A model generated the notes under the pieces. It saw only the letters and a list, made by a program, of their open reading frames with translations. It made no database searches and was not told the DNA's origin. A stretch of 64,000 nt of DNA from an uncultured Bacteroidales bacterium (lineage in GTDB: Bacteria > Bacteroidota > Bacteroidia > Bacteroidales > Paludibacteraceae): assembly GCA_937916355.1 (NCBI GenBank), contig CALFTM010000062.1, forward strand, positions 1-64,000. The letters run 5' to 3'. The translations under genes and the position numbers were made by a program. Positions 8,951-18,584 of this stretch are shown piece by piece (positions within the stretch are counted from its first letter, which is position 1; every line of letters starts with the position of its first letter).

Positions 8951-11900
8951 TTACTTTTTAAACTTAGCCACTTCAAGGGTTCCTTTACGTTGTTCTCCAT
9001 TCTTGAACGTAATGATGTAGTAGTAAGTTCCCGGTTCTGCCACCTCCTCTTTAAAGGTAGCATCCCATCCATCATTACCCTCATAAATGAGAGCAGAGTA
9101 ACGGTTGAAGATCTGAACACTAATTCCGGTACCTTTCAAGAAGGCATCATTCTTTCCATTTCCATCGCTTGGAGTGATCAGGTTAGGAACAACCAAGTCG
9201 GTCTCCACACAGATAGTGTTGGAAGGATCTACACAAGCGCCCTCAGCAGAGATGAAATAGCAAACATCATACTCTACTGCATCTACGGTATGACTTTCTG
9301 AATTTTCTATCTCCTCAGGGTCTTTCGGAGTTCCCGCAAGTACGGTCTCATTCCAGATGAGTTTTTCAGTATAACCATCATTATCAATAATGAAATCTAC
9401 GGACTCGCCAAAAGTAACTTTAGTTTCACCAGAAGCCAGCTCCAATCCAAGTTTTGTACGAGGTTCTACTTTAAATTCAGCCTTACTGCTATCCGAATTT
9501 TGGATACTCAAATCTTTCTGACACATATCATCCAAAGACCTCACTCTTAAGACATAAGAACCAACCTCATCGAACAATCCCTCCTTCTCCACAAGTGAAT
9601 AAGAACTCTCCGTCGTCGAGTCAATCAATTCTTCCCCGATATACCAGAAATATCTTGTATTCAACATATCAGATTTTGCATTCTTGAAATCACTCTCATT
9701 GAAATCAACCGCAACAGCATTTGCCTCTGCAGAAACTGCACCCAAACAGAAGACCGAGTCAGAAAGAGTCAATTTCAAATCGTATGGTCTACTAAGGTTC
9801 AATTTTACTGCATCACTGATTGCATAGATTTTAGAACATGAAAGTTTAATATCAAATCCAGAAGCGATGCTATCCAACGTCTTATCGTTTCCTGCCACAA
9901 TCACACGGAACTCCATCGGACCTTGCAAGCTGTCTCCCACTGTCACGTTCACATACCTTGCCAAAAAAGTCCTTTTCAAAGTATCAGAAAGGGTAGTGTC
10001 CAAGAGAGTAGGATCATTCTTTTTCAACATCTTTCCTAAATTCTTCCAACCCTCTGTTCCTACCTTCCTGTATTGGAACTGATAGAAAGGATTTTCAATG
10101 TAGTAGTCGATTCCACTTTCATTGTCAAAATTATAGGTAATCAACTTCGCCTGCTCTCCTTTACAAGCCACATCGGAATTTCCTCCCACTCGGATGTCAA
10201 TTTTAGGATAACACAAATTCACACTGATGTCGTCCACCAAAATATCATTACCCCAGTTCGCACCACCAAGTGCATTGTTATACAATCTCAAAGTATAATT
10301 CTTAGATGTCGCTAAGAAGCGGAAAGAGACGGTCGCCCAATCCTTTCCATCCAACGATGCGGAACGACGATTCACATCACCTGAACATGAAGTGTAGACA
10401 ACATTTCCTTTTTCATCCAACAACTCCCAGCGCACATCCACAGGAGTGTTAGAACCCTCCTTACATACCGCATTTGCAATATTAGAAGAGAAGTACATCC
10501 AGATTCCTGCACTGGAAACATCACAATCCAATTTAATTGGACGCTCATAGATGACCGCACCCGGATTAGAACCACAGTTCACAAAGAGCATCGCACCATT
10601 TGTATCCCCCGAAGTATGGTCTTCTGCATTCCAGTAATCGAAATCATTGCTCTTTCCATCACCCTTGCGCGGGTTGCTGGTAATGATGTAGTAACCATCT
10701 TCCAAACGCCAACCATCATGCCAGTCAGTAGGCGAACCATGTCCCGGCCATTTAGTCGCATATTGGTGTTCTTTTACATATCCATGTGGGTCAGAAGCCC
10801 AAAAATGGCTCACCACCTCGTCGTTGATTTGGTCTTTGTAGCTATTCCCCTCTCCATCAACATATTCTGTCGCAGAAAGGAACTTTCCAAAGTCGTCCGA
10901 CCAAAGAGTTGTTACCTCATACTTTTCAAGATCTACAACATAAATCTTTCTTACACCAATAATGGTGTTAGCATTAACCGTTACCTCTCGACCGGAATAG
11001 ATTGATGTTCCAGTCACTGACAAACGATACTCTGCACTGACAGAAGGAGCAACAGAATCCAACTTAACCGAAGGCAAATCCAACCACTCCTCACTCAAAT
11101 GAGTACCCTCCAACGGACGATACTGCAACTTGTAGGTCGGAGTTCCACTGAAGCCCGTCACAGTAGGGATAAACTTCATCACCCCACCATCCGTCACTTC
11201 AAACTCGGTAGCGTTAAATGCCTTTCCTCTTCCGGCATTCACCAACGCTGCTGTAAAGTCCATTACCGGTTGCTTATATCTCATCGTCACAACATTAGAA
11301 GTAACCAAAGTATCAACAAGCACTCCTTCTGCATCTTCATACATCACCCTCGCCTCTGCCTTATAGTAAGTAACATCCTCCTCTTGCGTTACAGAAGGCA
11401 TATTTGCCGTGGTCTGTCCCGGAATCTCTTCCCAGTCTGTTCCATTAGAACTCTTATACCAAGTGTACGCAAACACAGCATCTGGATTTGAAGAACAAGC
11501 AATACCTTCGATTGCAAATGGTTGACTTGGTTCTGTCAACTCACTTTCAGAAGGACTAATCTTCATTGCAGAAAAATCTCCAACTGGTTCTGATGTTAGA
11601 ATCTGATAAGGATAAACTCTCGTATTGATATAGAATACTTCATCCCACCCTTCACTACTGATATTTGCAGTAATATTGAAACCTTCGGTCACTCCATCGT
11701 TTCCAATTCCGTGAAAACCGAACCTCGAATGAGAACTAAAATCCAAATCCTTGCGAGTCAAATTTTTGCCGTCTTCATAAATGGCAAATTGTCCGGGCGA
11801 CCATTGCGTAAAATGACAGACCACCTTATGGACCATTTCACATTCATCGACAGTCTCAATCTCATAAGACCCTAACGAGTACCAATTCACCAACTCAAAC

Positions 11901-11974
11901 TTTGCTGCCGCAACCTGAACTACTCCCAGCAGAAGCAGCACACAAAGCACCTTTTTGTAAAAATTTCGTCTCAT
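8951..11974 (-). CDS. Large secreted protein with T9SS type B (CHU_C) sorting domain
   Basis: The likely start is the ATG at 11974, which gives a signal peptide (MRRNFYKKVLCVLLLLGVVQ followed by VAAA). The longer frame to 12043 begins with TTG and lacks this. The protein is about 1,007 residues, with Ig-like segments (SNPDAVFAYTWYKSSNGTDW, YFWYIGEELIDSTTESSYS) and a jelly-roll-like middle. The C-terminal domain (NLITPSDGNGKNDAFLKGTG, then VQIFNRYSALIYEGNDGWD) is the gliding-motility-associated CHU_C/type B signal. It should pass the outer membrane by the T9SS. Adhesin or matrix roles are possible, and the ligand is unknown. Confidence 0.88.
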   Translation of the reverse strand: MRRNFYKKVLCVLLLLGVVQVAAAKFELVNWYSLGSYEIETVDECEMVHKVVCHFTQWSPGQFAIYEDGKNLTRKDLDFSSHSRFGFHGIGNDGVTEGFNITANISSEGWDEVFYINTRVYPYQILTSEPVGDFSAMKISPSESELTEPSQPFAIEGIACSSNPDAVFAYTWYKSSNGTDWEEIPGQTTANMPSVTQEEDVTYYKAEARVMYEDAEGVLVDTLVTSNVVTMRYKQPVMDFTAALVNAGRGKAFNATEFEVTDGGVMKFIPTVTGFSGTPTYKLQYRPLEGTHLSEEWLDLPSVKLDSVAPSVSAEYRLSVTGTSIYSGREVTVNANTIIGVRKIYVVDLEKYEVTTLWSDDFGKFLSATEYVDGEGNSYKDQINDEVVSHFWASDPHGYVKEHQYATKWPGHGSPTDWHDGWRLEDGYYIITSNPRKGDGKSNDFDYWNAEDHTSGDTNGAMLFVNCGSNPGAVIYERPIKLDCDVSSAGIWMYFSSNIANAVCKEGSNTPVDVRWELLDEKGNVVYTSCSGDVNRRSASLDGKDWATVSFRFLATSKNYTLRLYNNALGGANWGNDILVDDISVNLCYPKIDIRVGGNSDVACKGEQAKLITYNFDNESGIDYYIENPFYQFQYRKVGTEGWKNLGKMLKKNDPTLLDTTLSDTLKRTFLARYVNVTVGDSLQGPMEFRVIVAGNDKTLDSIASGFDIKLSCSKIYAISDAVKLNLSRPYDLKLTLSDSVFCLGAVSAEANAVAVDFNESDFKNAKSDMLNTRYFWYIGEELIDSTTESSYSLVEKEGLFDEVGSYVLRVRSLDDMCQKDLSIQNSDSSKAEFKVEPRTKLGLELASGETKVTFGESVDFIIDNDGYTEKLIWNETVLAGTPKDPEEIENSESHTVDAVEYDVCYFISAEGACVDPSNTICVETDLVVPNLITPSDGNGKNDAFLKGTGISVQIFNRYSALIYEGNDGWDATFKEEVAEPGTYYYIITFKNGEQRKGTLEVAKFKK

Positions 11975-12383
11975 AGCTATTTTATGTTTTCTAAAGTTCA
12001 CGATACTAAAAATTTCATAGCAGAGAATACTCTCCACAATCAATTCTCAAAACTAATTAAAAAAATTTTTTTTAGGAAATTTTTACAATTGAAATTTGAA
12101 AAAAATTCTACTTCGTCTCTTTATTATTCCTATCAACCTGATTTTCCTCTGAAATAGTTGGCTAATTTCCTTTAAAACGATCTTCCAATCGGTCAAGGGG
12201 TAGGTGTAATTGACAAAGTACTGAAGTCAGCAAAATCACCTCTGCTGATTTTATTGGAATCGCTTATAATTATTTGATAAAAACTAAACTTCGTCTGAAA
12301 TTATTTTACTATTTTTGCAACGCTTTAGAGAACTCTTTTAGCAACAAAAGTTTTTTTTATAAACCTATATACATGTATAAGTT
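11975..12383. other. Gene-free stretch between divergent cargo and DUF6242 genes
   Basis: The stretch is 409 bp and very AT-rich between two divergent genes. It should carry promoters for both. A TAnnTTTG element for the right-hand gene is visible at 12310-12317. A CAGCAAAATCACCTCTGCTG dyad lies near 12228-12247. No ORF of note. Confidence 0.5.
12310..12317 (+). promoter_or_regulatory. -7 promoter element for the DUF6242 gene
   Basis: TATTTTTG matches TAnnTTTG and lies 66 bp before the start codon. No clear -33 box is seen. Confidence 0.4.
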
Positions 12384-13700
12384 ATGAACATTTCAAAAAG
12401 GACGAAATATCTCTTTTTCCTCGCGTCTTTAATCTCATTGGCATCTATCTGTACATCATGTGATGATGAGGAGGAGGTACAAGAGACTGACTATAATCTG
12501 GAGGATCCACGCATCCGCATGGTGAAGTTTTTGAACTTCCCCACTTCTGTCGATTTTGTAACCAACGACGTGGAAAGTATCATCTTTAATTATGACTCGA
12601 TTAGTTACGGTTCGGATGTCAGCAATATAAAAGCCTACTTTTATGGCTATACTTCTCAACCTACCATCAGTTACAAATCAGCGTCTGATTCGGAATGGAA
12701 ACCGTTCAACAATGGTTCATACATGGATTTTTCGTCACCTCTGCAGATACGCTCATTGTCGCAAGACGGGAAAAATGCCAAAGAATATCGGTTCGACCTG
12801 CGCATCCATAAATATGATGTGGAAGCCTTCACATGGAAGAAATTTGCAGATTTAGACCTGAGTGCGGCAGTTGTTTCTCAAAAGGCTCTGACATACGATG
12901 GCGTATTCTACTGGTTCTGCAGCACAACGGCCGGAGAGAATTTCAAATTCACCTCTTCAGACGGCGTGAATTGGGTGCGTTCTAATGTTTCTTCTGATAG
13001 CGAACTGGTTTGGGAGTCGCTCACACTTTTTAAAGATTCTCTTTGGGTACAAAACAAGGGGGGAGAACTCTACTCCGCACCGATAGAGACGACCTCTTTT
13101 GCGTTAGCAGGAACAGGCAAGGTGGACAAACTGATGTTCAGTCTGGATAATAAATTGTGGGCAATCATTGGAGATTCTCTCTGTGCCCTCAAATCGGGTT
13201 CAAAATCATTCTCCGCAATCTCAGAACTACCGTCAGACTTCGCCAAAGAGAGTATTGTACCCTTCACTGCATCTTCTGGTTATACGGAAGTCGGATACAT
13301 CTATGCGACAGAGGGTGATGGCGGTGTGATATGGTCTGTGGATTATAAAGGAACATTCAACCAATTGGTAGAATCTGGTGCCTCGATACCATACCTCACC
13401 CATCCAATGGTCTACATTTTCGGAAAAACTCTCGGTATCGTCGGTGGCAAGTTGAAAGATGGAAGTTTCTCTTCAAAATGTTACGCCTCCTACAATTCGG
13501 GTGTCTCTTGGCAAGAAGACTGGCATAAGAACCTCTCTGGCGATTTGCTGGGAATAGAAAATGCAGGAGTCTTCGTAAGTTCGTCTCATGGAGAGCTACT
13601 ACTTGTCGGTGGCAACAAAGAGGGGGTATGTTCTCCAACTGTATGGAAGGGCGTACTCAACCAAATTATCGCAGACGAGAATAATTACGGCACAAAATAA
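12384..13700 (+). CDS. DUF6242 domain-containing lipoprotein
   Basis: A 438-residue protein with a lipoprotein-type signal. A hydrophobic N-terminus ends at Cys26, followed by DDEEE, the acidic stretch after Cys that Bacteroidetes use to send lipoproteins to the surface. The rest looks like an N-terminal all-beta part (about 40-150) and then a kelch-like propeller with repeated Trp/Gly patterns (GVFYWFCSTTAGENFKFTSS, GVSWQEDWHKNL). I recognise it as DUF6242, whose function is unknown. A PfkB-type kinase gene follows 33 bp later on the same strand. Confidence 0.72.
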   Translation: MNISKRTKYLFFLASLISLASICTSCDDEEEVQETDYNLEDPRIRMVKFLNFPTSVDFVTNDVESIIFNYDSISYGSDVSNIKAYFYGYTSQPTISYKSASDSEWKPFNNGSYMDFSSPLQIRSLSQDGKNAKEYRFDLRIHKYDVEAFTWKKFADLDLSAAVVSQKALTYDGVFYWFCSTTAGENFKFTSSDGVNWVRSNVSSDSELVWESLTLFKDSLWVQNKGGELYSAPIETTSFALAGTGKVDKLMFSLDNKLWAIIGDSLCALKSGSKSFSAISELPSDFAKESIVPFTASSGYTEVGYIYATEGDGGVIWSVDYKGTFNQLVESGASIPYLTHPMVYIFGKTLGIVGGKLKDGSFSSKCYASYNSGVSWQEDWHKNLSGDLLGIENAGVFVSSSHGELLLVGGNKEGVCSPTVWKGVLNQIIADENNYGTK

Positions 13701-13733
13701 AAAACTACTCTGTTAATTTAATTTCATAACAAA

Positions 13734-14657
13734 ATGAGGAAAATCATCGGTATCGGAGAAACAGTCTTCGATATTATCTTCAAAAATAACCAACCTCTTA
13801 GCGCACGTCCGGGAGGTTCTGTCTATAACGCCTTAATATCGTTAGGCAGGTTGGGGACTCAACCTATCTTCATCAGCGAAATCGGAGATGACAAGATTGG
13901 CGGTATCATCAAGTCGTTTTTGTTGGAAAATAATGTGGAAACGCAATACATCTACTCGTATGATAGGGGGAAGACTCCCCTCGCTTTGGCGTTCCTCGAT
14001 GAGCAACAGAATGCGGATTACCTTTTCTATAAGGACTACCCTAATGACCGCTTGGACTACATCATGCCACGCATCAACAAGGACGACATCATTGTAATCG
14101 GTTCTTATTTTGCCCTCAACCCGGTTTTGCGTGACAAACTCACATACTTACTCGACTTTGCCAAGGAGAGGAAGGCGATCATCTACTATGATGTGAATTT
14201 CAGGAAAACGCACATCAATAACATCAGGCATCTAATGCCTACCATTCTTGAGAATTTTGAATATGCGAATATTATAAAGGGGTCGGACGAGGATTTCATG
14301 AATATCTATGGAGAAAAAGACGCTGATAAAATTTTCCATGAACGCATCAAATTCTACTCCAAAAACTTTATCTACACCATGGGTGCAGATGGAGCAAAGG
14401 TATTCAACAACGAGTTCGCTAAAAGATACGAAGGAAAGAAAATCACCCCAGTCAGCACTGTGGGGGCTGGAGACAACTTCAACGCCGGTATCATATATGG
14501 TATGATCAAGGAGAACATCACCTTGGAAGATTTATCGGGTACAATTGAAGAGGAGCGTTGGAATAGAATCGTCAATTACGCCATCGAATTTTCTGCATTT
14601 GTATGCACCACTTTGGATAATTACATCTCACCAGAATTGGCAGAGCAGTTTAAATAG
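13734..14657 (+). CDS. PfkB family carbohydrate kinase
   Basis: A 307-residue ribokinase-fold sugar kinase. Seen are the start IIGIGETVFDII, the substrate-side ARPGGSVYNALISLGRLG, and the catalytic/anion-hole motif STVGAGDNFNAGIIYG near residues 243-258 with its catalytic Asp. It most resembles fructokinase-type members, but the sugar cannot be assigned. An insert around residues 265-280 before the last helix is unremarkable. It is probably co-transcribed with the DUF6242 lipoprotein gene. Confidence 0.88.
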   Translation: MRKIIGIGETVFDIIFKNNQPLSARPGGSVYNALISLGRLGTQPIFISEIGDDKIGGIIKSFLLENNVETQYIYSYDRGKTPLALAFLDEQQNADYLFYKDYPNDRLDYIMPRINKDDIIVIGSYFALNPVLRDKLTYLLDFAKERKAIIYYDVNFRKTHINNIRHLMPTILENFEYANIIKGSDEDFMNIYGEKDADKIFHERIKFYSKNFIYTMGADGAKVFNNEFAKRYEGKKITPVSTVGAGDNFNAGIIYGMIKENITLEDLSGTIEEERWNRIVNYAIEFSAFVCTTLDNYISPELAEQFK

Positions 14658-14751
14658 ACTGCTTTGCTACTTTTTAAGCAATTACAATAAATCAGACAAT
14701 TGCCTTAAAATTAAGAATCAGGCTAAAAGCAAAGAGGTCAAACTCCTTTCG

Positions 14752-16215
14752 TCAAGGGGTTGGTAGTAGGTTGTTGTCCTCCTTTACCACACCGTTCAGC
14801 AGTTGAGATATTTGTTGCGCCACCTTATTGGCTCTTCCTGTGAAATTGGAGACGAAGATGCAAAAAGCATATTTTTTACCATTCACAAAAATATACCCTG
14901 CGTAGTTCTTCACTCTCTCCATACTTCCACTCTTCAAGAACGTCTTGCCTGCCAAAGGAGAGCCTTTCATAAAAGAGGCCACCGTCCCGTGCTTCCCTGC
15001 AGTCGGCAGTGTCGACAAGAACGCTTGCGAGTAGGCACTCCGCTGGTGCATATAGGTCAACAGGTCGACAATAAAAATGGGCGAAATCGCATTTTTGGTA
15101 GACATACCAGAACCATCCACCTGAAAAATTCGCTCACTTGCCAAACCTCTCTTTTTCCAAAACCGCTCTACCGTCAATGCGGCAGACCATGCGGAACATG
15201 GCGAAACGCTATCCCGATTTAAAGACAATATCTGAAAGATGTTTTCTGCATACAAATTAAGACTCTTATAGTTTGTCACCCTACATATATCAACCAATGG
15301 TGCGGAAGCATGTCTATACAACTCCGTGAAGAGAGTGTCGGCCGACAAATCACAATCCGGCCAACGGGTGGTCGTTACCTCTTCTGGCACTATCAACCCA
15401 TTCAGTATGAGTAGTTTTCTCAAAGAGTCTGCTAAAAAATAGGCTGGTTCAGACAATTCCGTCTTAAACGACTGGCAAGTTCCCAATGGCAAATTACCCC
15501 TCATCACAGGAGACCATGAAAAATCACTTTTTGAAAACCGCCAAGAGAGCGGCTGATCTGTCCTTTGCGACATCTGGAACTCCGGACGGAAAAGCGTCGT
15601 ATAAGGTTTCATCCGACTAATGGAGAAACCAGAAGAATCTGACGTAACAGCAAAACTGAAAAGATTGTCATGAACAGACAATGCAGAAGGTGTCGGGGAA
15701 TAGGAAGAACCGATGTCTTCCACCATCCAACTAAGCGGCGCACCATCTTCCTGAAAAAGAGAGGCATCTCCGATGATTTTCCCTCTAATTTCTTTTACAC
15801 CCAAAGCTTTAAGTGTATCGGCGACAACCGAGTAGAACTTGTCTTTTTTGGGGTTATAGGAGGATTCGAGTGATGGGTCTCCTCCCCCCTCTATATATAA
15901 ATTTCCCTGCAAAACCGAATCTACAATCTCTCCGCTCATCTTCACAACTGTGGAAAAACAGAATGAGTCTGTCAACAACTCCAAAGCGGTGGCTGTCGTA
16001 ATCAATTTTGTAACAGAGGCTGGATTCCTACAAACCTCAGATTGATATTGTGCCACAACAGAATCATTATCAATATTCTTTATAATGAAACCGACACTTG
16101 CCTGTTTTAGGTTATCCGACCCCAAAAATTCTTCTAAAGCACCTGCATGACTTTTGGAAACCACCAAAAGCATGAAAACGAATAGCCCTACCACACGAAA
16201 GAAACTCTTCTTCAT
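14752..16215 (-). CDS. dacB: D-alanyl-D-alanine carboxypeptidase/endopeptidase, PBP4 type
   Basis: The ATG at 16215 is preferred over the TTG at 16221. The protein is about 487 residues with a signal peptide (MKKSFFRVVGLFVFMLLVVS). Class C penicillin-binding motifs are visible: Ser-x-x-Lys in NPASVTKLITTA, a Tyr/Ser-Leu-Asn-like region in NYKSLNLYAENIF, and Lys-Ser-Gly in FLKSGSMERVKNYAG. It acts in the periplasm on peptidoglycan peptide bridges and stems. It follows the GH25 lysozyme gene by 9 bp, so two wall-acting enzymes are encoded together. Confidence 0.92.
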   Translation of the reverse strand: MKKSFFRVVGLFVFMLLVVSKSHAGALEEFLGSDNLKQASVGFIIKNIDNDSVVAQYQSEVCRNPASVTKLITTATALELLTDSFCFSTVVKMSGEIVDSVLQGNLYIEGGGDPSLESSYNPKKDKFYSVVADTLKALGVKEIRGKIIGDASLFQEDGAPLSWMVEDIGSSYSPTPSALSVHDNLFSFAVTSDSSGFSISRMKPYTTLFRPEFQMSQRTDQPLSWRFSKSDFSWSPVMRGNLPLGTCQSFKTELSEPAYFLADSLRKLLILNGLIVPEEVTTTRWPDCDLSADTLFTELYRHASAPLVDICRVTNYKSLNLYAENIFQILSLNRDSVSPCSAWSAALTVERFWKKRGLASERIFQVDGSGMSTKNAISPIFIVDLLTYMHQRSAYSQAFLSTLPTAGKHGTVASFMKGSPLAGKTFLKSGSMERVKNYAGYIFVNGKKYAFCIFVSNFTGRANKVAQQISQLLNGVVKEDNNLLPTP

Positions 16216-16224
16216 AAACAATCA

Positions 16225-17094
16225 TTAAAAGTCTAAAATATAATCTTGGAAATGTTCTGCACTACCTAAATATACATCAATATCCACATACCCTTTGATG
16301 CCATACACCACACCCTCCTCTGTAAACTGCCAAAAGACACAATCGTTGATGGGCTTGTCGACTCCATAATGAGCAATCCAAAAGTGATAATCTTCAAACT
16401 CCTCAGTACAAAACACCTCATCATGAAACTTCGCATAGGTATATATCATTGGTTTTTTACCCAAAAGTTTCTCCACATGTCGCAACCATTTCAGCACATT
16501 CTCCCTCAACTCTCCTCTTGAAAAACGGTCTCGCACCTCCACATCCAAAACGGGTATTAAATTCCCTTTTTTTAGTTGGGCGGTTTTGAGGAAATTTTCA
16601 GCCTGAGCTATCGGGTCACTATTTTCAGAAAAAAAATGGTATGCACCAAAAAGGATGCCACGTTTTTCTGCCCCTTCCTTATTGCGGATATATTTAGGAT
16701 CTCTTATCGTCACCCCTTCTGTTGCCTTTGCAACAACGAAATCAATGTTCCGAATAGGAGCATCAGAGGATTTTGTCAATGTCTTCGTCAGAGGATGAAC
16801 CCTAAAACAAACACTATCCCACTCAATATCTTCCTGATAATAAGAAATGTCAATCCCAACAATTTTCTCTTTCGGGAAAGTGATAGAACTGTTCTGCGGA
16901 TTGCGGACAATCATCTTTTCAATTCTACGGTAAGCATAACGGAAAGCGTATGGTTCAAAAAGGTAGACCATTCCTGCGGCAAACAACATGACGGCACACA
17001 AACCCACGAAAAAGGCTTTCCACGAAAAATTTTTCGCGAACCAACGGGAAATCTTCATCCCCTTTTTTTTCTTTTTCGCACTACTCTCTGCCAT
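16225..17094 (-). CDS. Glycoside hydrolase family 25 lysozyme, membrane-anchored
   Basis: A GH25 muramidase. The ATG at 17094 is chosen; a TTG at 17118 would add eight residues. A basic cytoplasmic start (SSAKKKKKGMKISRW) and one transmembrane helix (FFVGLCAVMLFAAGMVYLF) are followed by the catalytic barrel: IVGIDISYYQEDIEW, FVVAKATEGVTIRDPKY, YHFFSENSDP and the acidic pair in IPVLDVEVRD. It should cut the glycan strand between MurNAc and GlcNAc from the outer face of the inner membrane. It begins about 30 bp after ybeY in the ybeY-GH25-dacB run. Confidence 0.9.
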   Translation of the reverse strand: MAESSAKKKKKGMKISRWFAKNFSWKAFFVGLCAVMLFAAGMVYLFEPYAFRYAYRRIEKMIVRNPQNSSITFPKEKIVGIDISYYQEDIEWDSVCFRVHPLTKTLTKSSDAPIRNIDFVVAKATEGVTIRDPKYIRNKEGAEKRGILFGAYHFFSENSDPIAQAENFLKTAQLKKGNLIPVLDVEVRDRFSRGELRENVLKWLRHVEKLLGKKPMIYTYAKFHDEVFCTEEFEDYHFWIAHYGVDKPINDCVFWQFTEEGVVYGIKGYVDIDVYLGSAEHFQDYILDF

Positions 17095-17123
17095 CACACT
17101 CTCATTCCCGTTCAACAATACAC

Positions 17124-17546
17124 TTAAAAGAATTCCTGACGGATAGCCAACGCCGCATTCTCCTCTTGCTCCATTATTTCACGTTCGCCCTCTCCCTTGT
17201 CATTTATTCCACAAAGATGTAATATCCCGTGAATCACAACTCGATAAAACTCCTCCTCGTAGGGTGTCCCGAATTTTTCAGAATTACTTTTAACCGTATC
17301 AAGGCTAATAAACAAATCTCCATTGATTTTGTCCTCTTCCGTATAATCGAAAGTTATGATGTCGGTATAATAGTCGTGTTGTAAATATTCACGGTTCACC
17401 TCCAAAATTTTTTCATCATCACAAAAGATATAAGAAATCTCCCCCACACGAAAACCATGGCGGGAAGCCACCTCTTTAATCCATGCGGAAACCTTTCTTT
17501 TGGAGATTTTAGGCATAGAAATATTTTCAGCTTGATAGTATATCAT
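17124..17546 (-). CDS. ybeY: Endoribonuclease YbeY (16S rRNA maturation)
   Basis: A 140-residue metal-dependent RNase that matures 16S rRNA and acts in ribosome quality control. Its motif is HGILHLCGINDKGEGE near residues 105-120. The first two metal-binding histidines are present, but the position of the third His (as in E. coli HGTLHAQGYDH) is Asp here, a variant I believe is usual in Bacteroidetes. It overlaps the end of folK by 4 bp (ATGA), so translation is probably coupled. Confidence 0.9.
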   Translation of the reverse strand: MIYYQAENISMPKISKRKVSAWIKEVASRHGFRVGEISYIFCDDEKILEVNREYLQHDYYTDIITFDYTEEDKINGDLFISLDTVKSNSEKFGTPYEEEFYRVVIHGILHLCGINDKGEGEREIMEQEENAALAIRQEFF

Positions 17547-18016
17547 TTCGTTTCTTTTTTTTGCAGGTCGGACAACAAATCCTCCATAGTCTTATTTAAA
17601 ATTGGATGAACCAGATTCGGAGCTAATTCGGCTAAAGGTTTCAAAACAAACTCCCTGAGGTGCATCAGTGCATGTGGAATCTTCAAATCCTCATCGTCCA
17701 CCACTTCGGAATCGTACATGAGAATATCGACATCAATGATCCGATCTTCATACCCACACTTCGTATAGGAGCGTCCCATCTCCCGTTCTATGGCCTTTGC
17801 CATCTTGAGGCAAACCTGAGGCGACAGCGTGGTATCTATCAGAACCACCGCATTTAAGAAACTATTGACCGACTCAAAGCCCCAAGGTTCTGTTTCGTAG
17901 AGAGAGGAGAGATTTTTCACATCCCCCATCAAAGAGCCTAAAAGGATTGTGGCATTGGTAATATTCTTTTTTTTATCACCCAAATTAGTTCCTAAGCCGA
18001 TGTAAACATTCGCCAT
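17543..18016 (-). CDS. folK: 2-amino-4-hydroxy-6-hydroxymethyldihydropteridine diphosphokinase
   Basis: A 157-residue HPPK, which transfers pyrophosphate from ATP to the pterin in folate synthesis. Family motifs are VYIGLGTNLGDKKKNI at the start, ETEPWGFES, FLNAVVLIDT, and RIIDVDILMYDSEVVDDEDLKIPHALMHLREFVLKPL. The length is normal. It is preceded by a hairpin that probably ends part of the purE transcript and overlaps ybeY by 4 bp. Confidence 0.96.
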   Translation of the reverse strand: MANVYIGLGTNLGDKKKNITNATILLGSLMGDVKNLSSLYETEPWGFESVNSFLNAVVLIDTTLSPQVCLKMAKAIEREMGRSYTKCGYEDRIIDVDILMYDSEVVDDEDLKIPHALMHLREFVLKPLAELAPNLVHPILNKTMEDLLSDLQKKETK

Positions 18017-18047
18017 AAAAAAAATGGGGGAACGTAAAAACGCCCCC
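18017..18047 (-). terminator. Terminator-like hairpin between purE and folK
   Basis: On the minus strand a GGGGG/CCCCC stem, extended by an inner CGT/ACG, is followed by ATTTTTTTT. It lies 8 bp past the purE stop and reaches the folK ATG, so it may attenuate read-through into folK. Confidence 0.55.
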
Positions 18048-18054
18048 TATATTT

Positions 18055-18561
18055 TTAGTTAGTTTTAAACCTATACTTCACTTCTGCGAGCTCCTCGTTG
18101 GCCTTCACAATCTTATTTTTCAGTCCCGACTTGTAGTCCACCAATTTTGCAGCCAAATCTTTATCCGAAAGAGCCATCATTTCTGCTGCCAATATCGCCG
18201 CATTCAACGCCCCATTCACTCCGACCGTCGCCACAGGTATGCCCGGAGGCATCTGAATAATGGAAAGCATCGCATCCAAACCATCTAACATTCCTTTAAT
18301 CGGAACTCCAATCACCGGCAATGTCGTACTGGCCGCAATGACACCGGGAAGTGCCGCCGCCATTCCCGCACCTGCGATTATCACCTTCACACCTCTATCT
18401 GACGCACCTTTAGCAAAAGCCTCCACCTCATCTGGTGTACGATGTGCAGAAAGGGCATTCATTTCAAAAGGAATCTCCATCTCATCAAGGAATTTTGCCG
18501 CCTTCTCCATAACTGGAAGATCCGACGTACTTCCCATTATAATACTCACCAAAGCATTCAT
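18055..18561 (-). CDS. purE: N5-carboxyaminoimidazole ribonucleotide mutase
   Basis: A 168-residue class I PurE, which converts N5-CAIR to CAIR in purine synthesis. The start IIMGSTSDLPVMEKA, the NALSAHRTPDEV histidine motif, the IIAGAGMAAALPGVIAA loop, and VPIKGMLDGLDAMLSIIQMPPGIPVATVG are all typical. It lies 23 bp after the sigma factor gene, on the same strand. Confidence 0.97.
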   Translation of the reverse strand: MNALVSIIMGSTSDLPVMEKAAKFLDEMEIPFEMNALSAHRTPDEVEAFAKGASDRGVKVIIAGAGMAAALPGVIAASTTLPVIGVPIKGMLDGLDAMLSIIQMPPGIPVATVGVNGALNAAILAAEMMALSDKDLAAKLVDYKSGLKNKIVKANEELAEVKYRFKTN

Positions 18562-18584
18562 AAGCGATTTTGCAACTATTATTT

